Shown here in pieces: positions 8,909 to 17,676 of a DNA stretch of 64,000 nt. The notes beneath the pieces are model-generated. The model had not been told where the DNA came from. It ran no database searches and worked only from the letters and a program-made list of their open reading frames with translations. How positions within the stretch are numbered: position 1 is the first letter of the stretch; each line of letters begins with the position of its first letter. The DNA comes from Devosia sp. YR412. GTDB taxonomy: Bacteria; Pseudomonadota; Alphaproteobacteria; Rhizobiales; Devosiaceae. Location of the stretch: NCBI RefSeq assembly GCF_900110945.1, contig NZ_FOFL01000001.1, positions 1,178,001 through 1,242,000 on the forward strand, in the 5' to 3' direction. A program made the position numbers and the translations under genes.

Positions 8909-11900
8909 ATGAAATTCTCCCGTCTCAAGCTGCACGGCTTCAAGTCCTTCTCGGATGAAATGACCCTGGTCATGGAGCCTGGCCTCACCGGCATTGTCGG
9001 GCCCAACGGCTGCGGCAAGTCCAACCTCGTCGAAGCCATGCGCTGGGTGATGGGCGAAAGCTCCTACAAGGCGATGCGCGCCTCCGGCATGGACGACGTT
9101 ATCTTTTCCGGCTCCGGCAATCGTCCCGCCCGCAATTCGGCAGAAGTCACCCTCGTCCTCGACAATTCCGACCGGACCGCCCCCGCCGCGCTCAACAATG
9201 CCGATGTGCTCGAAGTCACGCGCCGCATCGAGCGCGAGCAAGGCTCGGTCTATCGCGTCAATGGCAAGGAAGTCCGCGCCCGCGACGTGCAATTGCTGTT
9301 TGCCGATGCTTCCACCGGTGCCCATTCGCCCGCCATGGTGCGGCAAGGCCAGATCGGCGAGCTGATCGCCGCCAAGCCCACCGCCCGTCGCGCCCTGCTC
9401 GAAGAGGCTGCCGGCATTTCGGGTCTGCATTCGCGTCGCCACGAGGCAGAACTGCGCCTGCGCGCTGCCGAAGCCAATCTCGAACGCGTCGACGACATCA
9501 TCGCCCAGGTCGAGACCCAGCTTGAGGCGCTGAAGCGGCAGGCGCGTCTAGCCACCCGCTATCGTTCACTCTCCGGCGACATCCGCCGCGCCGAGGCGAC
9601 GCTGTATCATATCCGCTGGGTCGCCGCCCGCTTCGCCGAAAAAGAAGCCGAGGCGCAGCAGGGTGTGCTGGTCCGCGCTCTGGCCGATGCCACCCATCTC
9701 GAATTCGAGGCGCAGAAAAAGCTCGCTGCCGCCGAAGCCTCGCTGCAGCCCCTGCGTGACCGCGAGGCGGTGACCGGCGCCGTGCTGCAGCGCTACACGA
9801 TCCTCGCCGAACAGCTCGCCGAGGAATCCCGGCGCGCCAGCCAGCGCCGGGCCGAGTTGGAAGACCGCATCCGCCAGCTCGGCGCCGACGGCACCCGCGA
9901 ACGCGAACTGGTGGCCGAGGCCGAGGTGACGCTCGAAGCCTATGGCGAAGAGCTGGAGCGCCTCACCGCCGAAGGCGAAGCCGCGCAGGATGAATTCGAC
10001 GAGGCCCGCGAAGCGGCTGAAGTCGCCCGCGAGATCGTCGCCGAGGCCGAGGACGAAGCCCGCGCTGCCGCCGACACCTTGGCCCAGGTGCGCGCCCGCC
10101 GGGCCCAGGCCGCCCGCTCAAGCCAGGACGCCGCCGCCCGCATTCACCGCCTGACACAGCAATTGGCCGAAGTGGAACAGGAAGCCCAGACCATTTCGGC
10201 GCAGCTCGATGCCGATGAAACCCTGAGCCTTCGCCGCGCGGCCCTCGACACGGCCCAGATGGTCGCGGCCGAGGCCGAAAGCGCCGCGCTCTTCGCCGAA
10301 GAAACGGCCGCCGCCGCGCAAGACCAGCTCGACGCCGCCCGCCCCCGCCTGGCCGAAATCGAAGCCGCACTCAACCGCCTCGAAGCCGAAGCTGCCACCC
10401 TGGGCAAAATGCTCAATGTCGGCGCCAGTCTGTGGCCCGCCATTGTCGACCAACTCAAGGTGGCGCCCGGCTATGAAACCGCGCTCGGCGCAGCCCTGGG
10501 CGACGATCTCGACGCCAGCTCGGATGCCGGCGCGCCGATGCATTGGTCGGTTCCAGTCGATCACAGCGACGATGCCGCCCTGCCCCAGGCGGCCGAGCCC
10601 TTATCCCGCTATGTCACCGGCAGCCCGCTGCTGAAACGCCGGCTCGATCAGATCGGCCTGATCCACGCCGCGGATGGCCCGAGCCTGATGCATGCGCTCA
10701 AACCCGGCCAGCGCCTCGTCACGCTCGACGGCGCCCTCTGGCGTTGGGACGGTTTCATCGCGGCTGCCGACGCACCGAGTGCGGCCGCGCAGCGCCTCGC
10801 CCAGCGCAATCGCCTCGCCGAACTCGATGAGGAAATTGCCCGCTTCCGCGGCGAGCGTAATGCCCACAAACGCGACGTGGAAGCCCTGACCACAGCGCTG
10901 GATGCCGCCAGGCATGAAGAACGCAAGGCCCGCGATGCCTGGCGCGCCGCCCAGCATGCCATCGGCGCTGCCCAGTCCGATGTCGATACGGCGCAGCGCG
11001 CCATCGGCGATCTGGCGACGCGGCAATCTGCCCTTGAAGAGGCCCGCGCCCGGCTGGCCACCAGCCTTGCCGAAGCCGATGCCGCCCGCAGCGAGGCTGA
11101 ACGCGCACTGACCGAAGCCGGCACCGAAGACGATGCGGCCGTTGCCGCCGAGTCAAAGCAACTGGTCCTCAGCACGGCTCGCGATCGCGCCGACCAGGCC
11201 CGGCTGAAACTCGGCAATTTCGAAACCGCTGCCCGCATGCGCGACAGCCGGCTCGCCCAGCTCGAACGCGACAGCCAGAGCTGGCAGCGCCGCCGCGATG
11301 GCGCCCTGGCCCAGCTCTCGACCCTCGACCAGCGCAGCGCCGAAGTCACAGCGCAACTGGCCACCGTCAACGAGACGCCGGACGGCTTTGCCACCCGCCG
11401 CGCCCAGCTCGACGATCAGATCGAAACCGCCAAGATCGAGCACCAAGCCTCTAGCGACAGCCTCTCCGTCGCCCAGACCGGCTGGCGCGATGCCGATCGC
11501 ACGCTAAAGACGGCCAGCGATGCCCTGGCCAATGCTCGGATCGAACTGACCCGCATCGAAGAACGCGCCAAGGGATTCATTGCCCAGCGCCAGCAGATCG
11601 AGCGGCAGGTCGAAGAAGTGCTGGACATTCCCGCCAACAAGACGCTCGAAGCCTCGGGCATCCGCCCCGAAGAGCCCCTTCCTGCCGAAAGCGCCACCGA
11701 GCAGAAGGTCGATCGGCTCAAGGCCGAGCGCGAGCGGCTGGGCGGCGTGAACCTGTCGGCTGAGAAGGAAGCGGTTGAGGTTCAGGAAAAGCTCGACCTG
11801 ATGGTTGGGGACAAGAATGACCTGATCGAAGCCATCGCCAAGCTGCGCACCGGCATTGCCTCGCTCAACCGCGAGGGCCGCGCCCGGCTCAACGAGGCCT

Positions 11901-12364
11901 TCGGCAGGGTCAATGCGCATTTCCAGGAACTGTTCACCACCCTTTTCGGCGGCGGCACGGCCGAGCTGAGCTTTGTCGAAAGCGACGATCCGCTCGAAGC
12001 GGGTCTCGAAATCATCGCCCGCCCGCCCGGCAAGAAGCCGCAGACCATGACTTTGCTCTCGGGAGGCGAGCAGGCTCTGACCGCCATGTCGCTGATCTTT
12101 GCTGTCTTCCTCACCAACCCCGCGCCGATCTGCGTGCTCGACGAAGTCGACGCCCCGCTCGACGACGCCAATGTCGAACGCTTCTGCAACCTGCTCGACA
12201 GCATGCGCCAGCGCACCAATACCCGCTTCATGGTGATCACCCACAATCCTATCACCATGAGCCGCGTCGATCGCCTGTTCGGCGTCACCATGGCCGAGCG
12301 CGGCGTGAGCCAGCTGGTGTCCGTGGATCTGACTACGGCAGAGAGCTTCCGCGAGGCGGTTTGA
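8909..12364 (+). CDS. smc: chromosome segregation protein SMC
   Basis: SMC dimers form the condensin ring that compacts and separates chromosomes. The 1151-residue protein has Walker A GPNGCGKS (31-38), two long coiled coils rich in Ala, Glu, Arg and Gln (about 170-500 and 660-920) around a hinge near 510-640, the ABC signature LSGGEQ (1050-1055) and Walker B with D1078-E1079 (ICVLDEVD). The N-terminal MKFSRLKLHGFKSF is the usual SMC start, so the ATG at 8909 is right even though no Shine-Dalgarno is visible and a hairpin touches it. The partner genes scpA and scpB are not in this window. Confidence 0.97.
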   Translation: MKFSRLKLHGFKSFSDEMTLVMEPGLTGIVGPNGCGKSNLVEAMRWVMGESSYKAMRASGMDDVIFSGSGNRPARNSAEVTLVLDNSDRTAPAALNNADVLEVTRRIEREQGSVYRVNGKEVRARDVQLLFADASTGAHSPAMVRQGQIGELIAAKPTARRALLEEAAGISGLHSRRHEAELRLRAAEANLERVDDIIAQVETQLEALKRQARLATRYRSLSGDIRRAEATLYHIRWVAARFAEKEAEAQQGVLVRALADATHLEFEAQKKLAAAEASLQPLRDREAVTGAVLQRYTILAEQLAEESRRASQRRAELEDRIRQLGADGTRERELVAEAEVTLEAYGEELERLTAEGEAAQDEFDEAREAAEVAREIVAEAEDEARAAADTLAQVRARRAQAARSSQDAAARIHRLTQQLAEVEQEAQTISAQLDADETLSLRRAALDTAQMVAAEAESAALFAEETAAAAQDQLDAARPRLAEIEAALNRLEAEAATLGKMLNVGASLWPAIVDQLKVAPGYETALGAALGDDLDASSDAGAPMHWSVPVDHSDDAALPQAAEPLSRYVTGSPLLKRRLDQIGLIHAADGPSLMHALKPGQRLVTLDGALWRWDGFIAAADAPSAAAQRLAQRNRLAELDEEIARFRGERNAHKRDVEALTTALDAARHEERKARDAWRAAQHAIGAAQSDVDTAQRAIGDLATRQSALEEARARLATSLAEADAARSEAERALTEAGTEDDAAVAAESKQLVLSTARDRADQARLKLGNFETAARMRDSRLAQLERDSQSWQRRRDGALAQLSTLDQRSAEVTAQLATVNETPDGFATRRAQLDDQIETAKIEHQASSDSLSVAQTGWRDADRTLKTASDALANARIELTRIEERAKGFIAQRQQIERQVEEVLDIPANKTLEASGIRPEEPLPAESATEQKVDRLKAERERLGGVNLSAEKEAVEVQEKLDLMVGDKNDLIEAIAKLRTGIASLNREGRARLNEAFGRVNAHFQELFTTLFGGGTAELSFVESDDPLEAGLEIIARPPGKKPQTMTLLSGGEQALTAMSLIFAVFLTNPAPICVLDEVDAPLDDANVERFCNLLDSMRQRTNTRFMVITHNPITMSRVDRLFGVTMAERGVSQLVSVDLTTAESFREAV

Positions 12365-12421
12365 GTTGGTGTGGAAGCCCCAGGACTGACCTCAAGTAGC
12401 TAGCAGCACGAGTGGAGGCCA

Positions 12422-12509
12422 CCCTCCCCCTTGCGGGGAGGGAAGCGAGATAGGACTTAGCCCTTAGCTAAGTCCGTCATCGAGCAGGAAGGGGGTATCC
12501 TTCCGCAAG
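12422..12509. repeat. composite of three hairpins, probably an intergenic repeat
   Basis: Stems are CCCTCCCC/GGGGAGGG (12422-12429 with 12435-12442), GGACTTAG/CTAAGTCC (12453-12460 with 12468-12475) and GGAAGG/CCTTCC (12487-12492 with 12499-12504). An outer pairing CTTGCGG (12430-12436) with CCGCAAG (12503-12509) can form as an alternative and encloses the two inner hairpins. A related CTCCC/GGGAG-type hairpin occurs at 47003-47030. No coding potential. Confidence 0.55.
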
Positions 12510-12631
12510 CTCAGTGCCTGAAGCATCGCAGCAAGAATCTATCCACCTTATCCCCGCCCCTCAACCTGCGCGCATACTCCTGCCATCCACCCCGCATCGG
12601 CGGCCTGCAGGCGACAGTGGCGGGAGTGGGC

Positions 12632-12786
12632 CGGGCACGGGACTATGCCAGTCGCCGTGGGTTCACGCCCGGGCCGTCGATCTGCGAGGTTAGATCGGCC
12701 GCCCGACGCGGTTCATAAAACCGGACGCCCCGAGACGGTTAGCGTCTCACTATTAATCTAACCAGAGGCGTAAGCCGTCTCGGGGC
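12632..12786. ncRNA. candidate structured RNA of unknown type
   Basis: Two long stems stand next to each other. One pairs 12670-12683 with 12692-12705 (14 positions, one C-C mismatch and one G-U pair on the plus strand, 8-base loop). The other pairs GCCCCGAGACGG (12727-12738) perfectly with CCGTCTCGGGGC (12775-12786). Inside the second, GCGTCTC can pair with GAGGCGT, or GGTTAG with CTAACC, giving two alternative folds. Neither tmRNA, RNase P RNA nor SRP RNA core sequences are present. The transcribed strand and ends are unknown. Confidence 0.35.
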
Positions 12787-12963
12787 CCGCCTGTTTGCAA
12801 CCGTAAGGCTCCGGCCGGGCGGCGTCTGGTCGTGGACAAAATGCACAGAATCCCCCCGACCCTGCCCAGACTTTGCCACCTTGATTGATGGACAGCATGA
12901 CGCACCCCTGCGACAAGCTGATTTCCCATTATAAAACAGATACTTACGACGTTTAAGGTTGTC

Positions 12964-12992
12964 TTGACACTCTCAGACCCCACCACTATGTT
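12964..12992 (+). promoter_or_regulatory. sigma-70 type promoter of the F0 ATP synthase operon
   Basis: TTGACA (12964-12969) is a perfect -35 box, followed by a 17-base spacer and TATGTT (12987-12992) as -10. Transcription would begin near 12999, about 56 bases before the atpI ATG. Confidence 0.75.
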
Positions 12993-13054
12993 GCGCGCGA
13001 CTTAAAAGGCGTACCCGGAACTCGGGGAAAAAGCCGGCCGAGGGGAGCGAGCGG

Positions 13055-13432
13055 ATGTCGAAACCGCAAGATACCGATGGTCGGCCGGACAGCGCCAAAG
13101 GGGTGACGCGCGACATTGCTTCGCGTATTGCCTCGGCCAAGCGGGAGCGTCAGCTCGAGGACAACAGAGCCTCGGCAAACAGCTCCGAGGGGATGAGCGG
13201 TATGGCGCGCGGCATGCGCATCGGTACCGAATTCATCGCCGCAATCATCGTCGGGTGTGTCCTCGGATATCTCGTCGATCTTGGCCTGGGGTCCAGCCCC
13301 TGGGGCTTGCTCATCGGCATGCTGATGGGCTTCGCCGCTGGAATACTCAATGTCACCCGTGTGGTGGCGCAAATGAACGCTGAATTGTCAGCGCCGCCGG
13401 TCTCCGGTGTCGCCGACAAGGATGACAAATGA
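13055..13432 (+). CDS. atpI: AtpI-like F0 ATP synthase accessory protein
   Basis: The 125-residue protein has a charged N-terminus and two membrane helices (about residues 57-75 and 82-100, TEFIAAIIVGCVLGYLVDL and GLLIGMLMGFAAGIL), the AtpI layout. AtpI is thought to help assemble the c-ring or import magnesium. It is the first gene of the F0 operon, behind a strong promoter, with a GAGGGGAG ribosome site before the ATG. The F1 genes (atpH-A-G-D-C) are not in this window, as usual for Hyphomicrobiales. Confidence 0.85.
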   Translation: MSKPQDTDGRPDSAKGVTRDIASRIASAKRERQLEDNRASANSSEGMSGMARGMRIGTEFIAAIIVGCVLGYLVDLGLGSSPWGLLIGMLMGFAAGILNVTRVVAQMNAELSAPPVSGVADKDDK

Positions 13433-13453
13433 TGACCTTTAGAGGGCTTGATC

Positions 13454-14227
13454 TTGGCCGGTACTGACCCGATCCACCAGTTTGTCATTCAGGACATTTT
13501 CCCGATTCACCTCGGTGGTGACGGCGCTGCCGATCACGGCATGAACTTCTCCTTCACCAATTCGTCGCTCTTCATGGTGCTGACGGTTGCCGCGATCACC
13601 ACTTTCGTGGTGGCGGCTTCGGCCAAGAAGTCGCTGGTGCCCTCGCGCTTCCAGCTGGCGGGCGAACTGCTGTATGAATTCGTGGCCAATATGCTTCGTA
13701 GTTCGGCGGGCAAGGAAGGCATGAAGTTCTTCCCCTTCGTGTTCTCGCTGTTCACCTTCGTGCTGTTTGCCAACCTGTTTGGCATGATCCCCTATTTCTT
13801 CACCGTCACCAGCCATATCATCGTCACCATCGCTCTGGCGGTGCTCGTGATGGCGGTGGTGATCGGCTATGGCTTCTTCCGCCACGGCTTCAAGTTCCTG
13901 AAACTCTTCGTGCCGGCCGGCGTTCCGGCCTATGTGCTGCCCATCGTGGTGCCGATCGAAATCATTTCGTTCCTGTCCCGCCCGATCAGCCTCTCGGTTC
14001 GACTGTTCGGCAATATCCTTGCCGGCCATATCACGCTCAAGGTCTTCGCCGGTTTCGTGGTGAGCCTTGGAACTCTTGGTGCCCTCGGCTGGCTCGGCGC
14101 TCTTTTGCCGCTGCTGATGACGGTCGCCCTGACGGCACTCGAATTCCTCGTCGCAGCGGTGCAGGCCTATGTGTTTGCAGTTCTGACGTCGATGTATCTC
14201 AACGACGCGGTTCACCCATCTCACTGA
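13454..14227 (+). CDS. atpB: F0 ATP synthase subunit a
   Basis: Subunit a forms the proton half-channels beside the c-ring. The protein (257 residues) begins [12 protein letters not shown], typical of alphaproteobacteria, and has the essential arginine R183 in [13 protein letters not shown]. Five to six membrane helices are visible. No ATG is available. I choose the TTG at 13454 because AGAGGG (13441-13446) lies 7 bases before it. Another TTG at 13448 is only one base from that site. It follows atpI by 21 bases. Confidence 0.93.
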   Translation: MAGTDPIHQFVIQDIFPIHLGGDGAADHGMNFSFTNSSLFMVLTVAAITTFVVAASAKKSLVPSRFQLAGELLYEFVANMLRSSAGKEGMKFFPFVFSLFTFVLFANLFGMIPYFFTVTSHIIVTIALAVLVMAVVIGYGFFRHGFKFLKLFVPAGVPAYVLPIVVPIEIISFLSRPISLSVRLFGNILAGHITLKVFAGFVVSLGTLGALGWLGALLPLLMTVALTALEFLVAAVQAYVFAVLTSMYLNDAVHPSH

Positions 14228-14295
14228 GACGTTGAGTCCCCTCCTCGGCGGGTCCCGCCGGCAACAAACGACCTACCCTCGAAAGGACTACAAAA

Positions 14296-14523
14296 ATGGA
14301 AGCTGAAGCCGCAAAGTTCATCGGCGCTGGTATCGCAACTCTCGGCATGGCCGGTGCTGCCCTCGGCGTGTCGAACATCTTCTCGAACTTCCTGTCGGGT
14401 GCCCTGCGCAACCCTTCGGCTGCTCCGAGCCAGACCGGTAACCTGATTTTCGGTATGGCCATGACCGAAGCACTGGGCATCTTCTCGTTCCTGGTTGCCC
14501 TGATCCTGCTGTTCGTCGCCTAA
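14296..14523 (+). CDS. atpE: F0 ATP synthase subunit c
   Basis: The 75-residue hairpin protein forms the proton-driven rotor ring. It has two membrane helices, the polar loop with RNPSAAPSQ, and the proton-carrying glutamate E58 in [14 protein letters not shown] glutamate at this place and the lack of a sodium-site pattern point to proton coupling. AAAGGA precedes the ATG. It lies 68 bases after atpB. Confidence 0.96.
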   Translation: MEAEAAKFIGAGIATLGMAGAALGVSNIFSNFLSGALRNPSAAPSQTGNLIFGMAMTEALGIFSFLVALILLFVA

Positions 14524-14627
14524 GACGCGTCGACTGACAGAGCTTTCGCAGCCGGGGCCAAATTTCCCGGCTGCGTGCATATTTCCGGCCATCGGCCGGC
14601 TGACCGGATTTAACGGGACCGTACCTG

Positions 14628-15284
14628 ATGGTAACGCAAGCTTTCGCTCAAGAGGCGGTGACGCCGACCGAGGAAAACCTCGACAACGCGATCGACGCAA
14701 CTCATACCGCACCGGCTCCTGGCGCAACGGGTCATGACGATCCAACGGCCGGAACGCATGCGACCACCGAGGCTCACGGCGACGCTGGACATTCCGATGT
14801 CTTCCCGCCTTTCGATCCCGCGACATTCCCTTCCCAGCTGCTCTGGCTGGCGCTGAGCTTTGCAGCCCTCTACCTGCTGATGAGCAAGGTCGCCCTGCCC
14901 CGCATGGGTTCGATCCTCGATGACCGCAAGGCGCGCATCGATGCTGATATTGCTGCGGCCGAAGCCAGCCAGCAGAAGACCGATGCAGCGATTGCCGCCT
15001 ATGAGGCTGCCCTCGCCGAAGCCAAGAACAATGCCCGCGCCATTGCGACGGCCGCCAGCGACGCCAGCAAGGCCGAGCTCGATGGCAAGCGCAAGGCTGT
15101 CGAAGCCGATCTCGCCGCCAAGGTGAGCGCTGCCGAGGCGCGCATTGCCACGACCAAGACCGCGGCCATGACGCATGTCGACGAGATTGCCGCCGAAACG
15201 GCCCAGACCGTCGTGACCCAGCTGGTCGGCGACATCCCGGGCGACAGCGTCCGCGCTGCCGTCGCCAAGGCGAGCAAGGAGTAG
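14628..15284 (+). CDS. F0 ATP synthase subunit b' (AtpG/AtpF')
   Basis: Alphaproteobacteria use a b-b' heterodimer as the peripheral stalk. This 218-residue protein has one membrane helix (about 69-86, LLWLALSFAALYLLMSKV) followed by a long Ala/Glu/Lys coiled coil that reaches to the F1 head. The N-terminal 60 residues before the helix are unusually long and rich in Ala, Thr, His and Asp. It precedes atpF by 4 bases between stop and ATG, in the usual order b' then b. Confidence 0.9.
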   Translation: MVTQAFAQEAVTPTEENLDNAIDATHTAPAPGATGHDDPTAGTHATTEAHGDAGHSDVFPPFDPATFPSQLLWLALSFAALYLLMSKVALPRMGSILDDRKARIDADIAAAEASQQKTDAAIAAYEAALAEAKNNARAIATAASDASKAELDGKRKAVEADLAAKVSAAEARIATTKTAAMTHVDEIAAETAQTVVTQLVGDIPGDSVRAAVAKASKE

Positions 15285-15288
15285 AGTG

Positions 15289-15777
15289 ATGGCTGAATGG
15301 ATGGACAATAGCTTCTGGGCTACCGTTGGCCTCGTCGCCTTCCTCGCCCTGATCACCTATTTCGGCGTGCCGCGGATCATCGGCACCATGCTCGACAAGC
15401 GCATCAAGCAGATTTCGGACGAACTGGAAGCTGCCAAGCGCCTGCGCGAAGAGGCTGCCGCCCTGCTCGTCGAATATGAGCAGAAGCGCGTTGCCGCCGA
15501 AGGCGAAGCCGAAGAGATCGTCAAGGCCGCCAAGGCCGATGCAGAGCGCCTGACCGCCGAGGCCCAGGCCTCGCTAAATGAACTCGTTGCCCGCCGCACC
15601 AAGGCCGTGGAAGACAAGATCGCCCAGGCTGAAGCTCAGGCCATCGCCGAAGTTCGTGCCCGTTCGGCCGACGTTGCCATCGAAGCGGCCCGCCTCGTCC
15701 TCACCGACGAGATGAGCAAGAAGGGTGGCCAGGTCGTCGACCGCGCCATTGCCGACGTGAGCAATCGACTCAACTGA
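15289..15777 (+). CDS. atpF: F0 ATP synthase subunit b
   Basis: The 162-residue protein has one N-terminal membrane helix (FWATVGLVAFLALITYFGV) and a coiled-coil stalk. A GTG directly before the ATG is in frame, but the AAGGAG at 15276-15281 is spaced 7 bases from the ATG at 15289, so I use the ATG. It ends the operon, with a strong terminator 26 bases downstream. Confidence 0.94.
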   Translation: MAEWMDNSFWATVGLVAFLALITYFGVPRIIGTMLDKRIKQISDELEAAKRLREEAAALLVEYEQKRVAAEGEAEEIVKAAKADAERLTAEAQASLNELVARRTKAVEDKIAQAEAQAIAEVRARSADVAIEAARLVLTDEMSKKGGQVVDRAIADVSNRLN

Positions 15778-15802
15778 GGCAAGCAGCTCTGATGCATTTT
15801 AA

Positions 15803-15831
15803 GGCGGGCAGTTATGCCCGCCTTTTTCTTT
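15803..15831 (+). terminator. Rho-independent terminator of the F0 operon
   Basis: GGCGGGCA (15803-15810) pairs perfectly with TGCCCGCC (15815-15822) around a GTTA loop, followed by TTTTTCTTT. It separates the ATP synthase operon from the glycine cleavage operon. Confidence 0.93.
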
Positions 15832-15850
15832 GGCGCTATACTGGCTGCGA

Positions 15851-15879
15851 TTGACCTCCCGGGGTTTCTCCACCATGGT
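15851..15879 (+). promoter_or_regulatory. probable promoter of the glycine cleavage operon
   Basis: TTGACC (15851-15856), a 17-base spacer and CATGGT (15874-15879) give a good -35 and weak -10. The predicted start, near 15886, coincides with the first paired base of the glycine riboswitch. Confidence 0.5.
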
Positions 15880-15885
15880 GCCGGG

Positions 15886-16055
15886 GACTGCGGGAGAGAC
15901 TGGTTTTTCTCCAGCGCCGAAGGAGCAACCGCCCCGGAAACTCTCAGGCAAACGGACCGCAGTCAGGTCAAACACTCTGGAAAGCGGACCGACGCACGGT
16001 CCCACCGAAGGAGCAACCAGCGCTCAGCTGGGAATCTCTCAGGGCAAGGACAGAG
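15886..16055 (+). promoter_or_regulatory. tandem glycine riboswitch
   Basis: Two glycine aptamers lie in series before gcvT. In the first, P1 pairs GACTGCGG (15886-15893) with CCGCAGTC (15957-15964) and encloses GGGAGAGAC, CGCCGAAGGAGCAA and CTCTCAGGCAAA. The second runs from CTCTGGAAAG (15975) to CAGAGG (16051) and repeats ACCGAAGGAGCAA and ATCTCTCAGGGCAA. Both core motifs match the gcvT element. Glycine binding normally turns on the cleavage operon. No clear terminator hairpin with a T-run lies between it and gcvT, so control may act on translation. Confidence 0.95.
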
Positions 16056-16121
16056 GGGGCACGGAATTCGCCGAAAGGCGAAGCTAGTCGTGTCGCCTTG
16101 TTCAAAATCCGGGATGTGTTG

Positions 16122-17291
16122 ATGGCCGAAGCCCCAACCGAAGACCTCAAGACCACTGCCCTTCACGCGCAGCACGTTGCCGCCAGCGGCCGCATGGTGC
16201 CGTTCGGCGGCTATTCTCTCCCCGTGCAATATCCCTCGGGTATCATGGCGGAACACAAATGGACCCGCGAGCATGCCGGCCTGTTCGATGTGTCGCATAT
16301 GGGGCCGAGCTTTCTGCTGCTGACCAATCCGAGCGGTGATGCCGAAGCGGACCACGCTGCCGTCGCTGCGGTCATCGAGCCGCTGATCTGCGGTGACATC
16401 GCCGTCCTCAAGCCCGGTCAGATCCGCTACACCCTGCTGCTCAACGAGACTGGCGGCGCCATTGACGACCTGATGGTCGGCCGTTCACCGCTGTTCGGCG
16501 GCGCGCTCTATATCGTGGTCAACGCCGGCACCAAGGACGGCGATTTCGCCCGGATCGAAGACGCCGCTGGTGACAAGGCCAAGCTGACCCGCGCCGATGC
16601 CGAGCAGTCGCTGCTAGCGCTGCAGGGCCCCGAGGCCGTCGCCGTCATGGCCACGCTTGCCCCCGGCGCCGAAGAGCTGGGCTTCATGCAATATGCCCCC
16701 TTCGATTTTGCTGGCCAAAAGATCATCGTCGCCCGCTCCGGCTATACCGGCGAAGATGGCTTCGAAATCCTCGTGCCCAACGAGAATGCCGCCAAGCTCT
16801 GGGACGCCCTACTATCGGACGAGCGCGTCAAGCCGATCGGCCTGGGCGCCCGCGACAGCCTGCGCCTCGAAGCCGGCCTGCCGCTCTATGGGCACGACCT
16901 CGACGAAACCATCTCCCCCATTGAAGCCGATCTCGGCTTTGCCGTCTCCAAGCGCCGCCGTGATTCTGCCGACTTCCCCGGTGCCGCACGCATTCTCGCC
17001 GAGCGCGAGGGCAAGCTCAGCCGCCAGCGGGTCGGCCTGATCGTCGAGGGCGCGCCCGCTCGTGAAGGCGCTGAAATCCTCGATGCCTCCGGCACCGCCA
17101 TCGGTGTCGTCACCAGCGGCGGCTTCGCACCCTCATTGGGCAAGGCCATTGCGCTGGGCTTCGTGCCGCCGGCTCATGCCGAAATCGGCAGCAAGCTGCA
17201 GGTCTCCGTCCGCGGCCGCTCCCAGCCGGCCGAGGTGGTGCCCACCCCCTTCGTCCCCCATCGTTATTTCCGTAAGCCCAAAGCCAGTTGA
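16122..17291 (+). CDS. gcvT: glycine cleavage system T protein (aminomethyltransferase)
   Basis: T protein moves the methylene group from the lipoyl arm of H protein to tetrahydrofolate and releases ammonia. The 389-residue protein has LFDVSHMG, the conserved ARSGYTGEDGFEI and GLGARDSLRLEAGLPLYGHD segments and the C-terminal barrel with GVVTSGGFAPSLGKAIALGFV. I start it at the ATG at 16122; a TTG at 16098 would add eight poor residues. It is the first gene after the glycine riboswitch. Confidence 0.96.
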   Translation: MAEAPTEDLKTTALHAQHVAASGRMVPFGGYSLPVQYPSGIMAEHKWTREHAGLFDVSHMGPSFLLLTNPSGDAEADHAAVAAVIEPLICGDIAVLKPGQIRYTLLLNETGGAIDDLMVGRSPLFGGALYIVVNAGTKDGDFARIEDAAGDKAKLTRADAEQSLLALQGPEAVAVMATLAPGAEELGFMQYAPFDFAGQKIIVARSGYTGEDGFEILVPNENAAKLWDALLSDERVKPIGLGARDSLRLEAGLPLYGHDLDETISPIEADLGFAVSKRRRDSADFPGAARILAEREGKLSRQRVGLIVEGAPAREGAEILDASGTAIGVVTSGGFAPSLGKAIALGFVPPAHAEIGSKLQVSVRGRSQPAEVVPTPFVPHRYFRKPKAS

Positions 17292-17301
17292 GAGGCCTGC
17301 C

Positions 17302-17667
17302 ATGACCACCAAGTTCACCCCTGACCATGAGTATATCCGCGTCGAGGGTTCGACCGGCATTGTCGGCATCACCCCCTATGCGCAGGAAGCCCTGGGCGAC
17401 ATCGTCTTCGTCGAGCTTCCCGCCGTCGGCAAGGTTCTCAAGAAGGGCGACGAAGCTGCCGTCGTCGAAAGCGTCAAGGCCGCCTCGGAGATTTATGCCC
17501 CCGTGTCGGGCACCGTCACCGAGGTCAATGAAGAGCTGACGGGCAATCCTGGCCTGATCAATGCGGATCCAGAAGCCACCGGCTGGATCTACAAGATCGC
17601 CATCGCCGACGCCGGTGAAATCGACCACCTGCTCGATTCCGACGCTTATGCCGAGCTGACCCTCTAA
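17302..17667 (+). CDS. gcvH: glycine cleavage system H protein
   Basis: The lipoylated carrier of the glycine cleavage complex, 121 residues. The lipoyl lysine is K59 in VVESVKAASEIYAPVSG, and the HEYIRVEG start and LINADPEATGWIYKI segment are typical. The start is the ATG at 17302, ten bases after the gcvT stop codon; the longer open frame upstream overlaps gcvT and is not real. Confidence 0.97.
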   Translation: MTTKFTPDHEYIRVEGSTGIVGITPYAQEALGDIVFVELPAVGKVLKKGDEAAVVESVKAASEIYAPVSGTVTEVNEELTGNPGLINADPEATGWIYKIAIADAGEIDHLLDSDAYAELTL

Positions 17668-17676
17668 GAGTATCCC

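Larger units (their letters stand above)
12365..13054. other. 690-base spacer between smc and atpI
   Basis: No protein gene is supported here; a 77-codon frame on the minus strand (12753-12986) crosses the hairpins and lacks a ribosome site. The spacer holds a group of dispersed-type hairpins (12422-12509), a candidate structured RNA (12632-12786) and the atpI promoter (12964-12992). About 12510-12630 and 12830-12960 show nothing I can name. Confidence 0.55.

Noticed and set aside
8030-9442. 470-codon antisense frame across the DsbA-like gene and smc
   Set aside because: It spans two genes whose sense products are clear. GC-rich codon use opens the opposite frame by chance.
12590-12850. tmRNA, RNase P RNA or SRP RNA in the structured spacer
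   Set aside because: None of the conserved cores (tag reading frame, GAGGAAAGTCCGGGC, GGAAGGAAGCAGC) is present.
12753-12986. 77-codon minus-strand frame in the smc-atpI spacer
   Set aside because: It overlaps the structured region and the atpI promoter and has no family resemblance.
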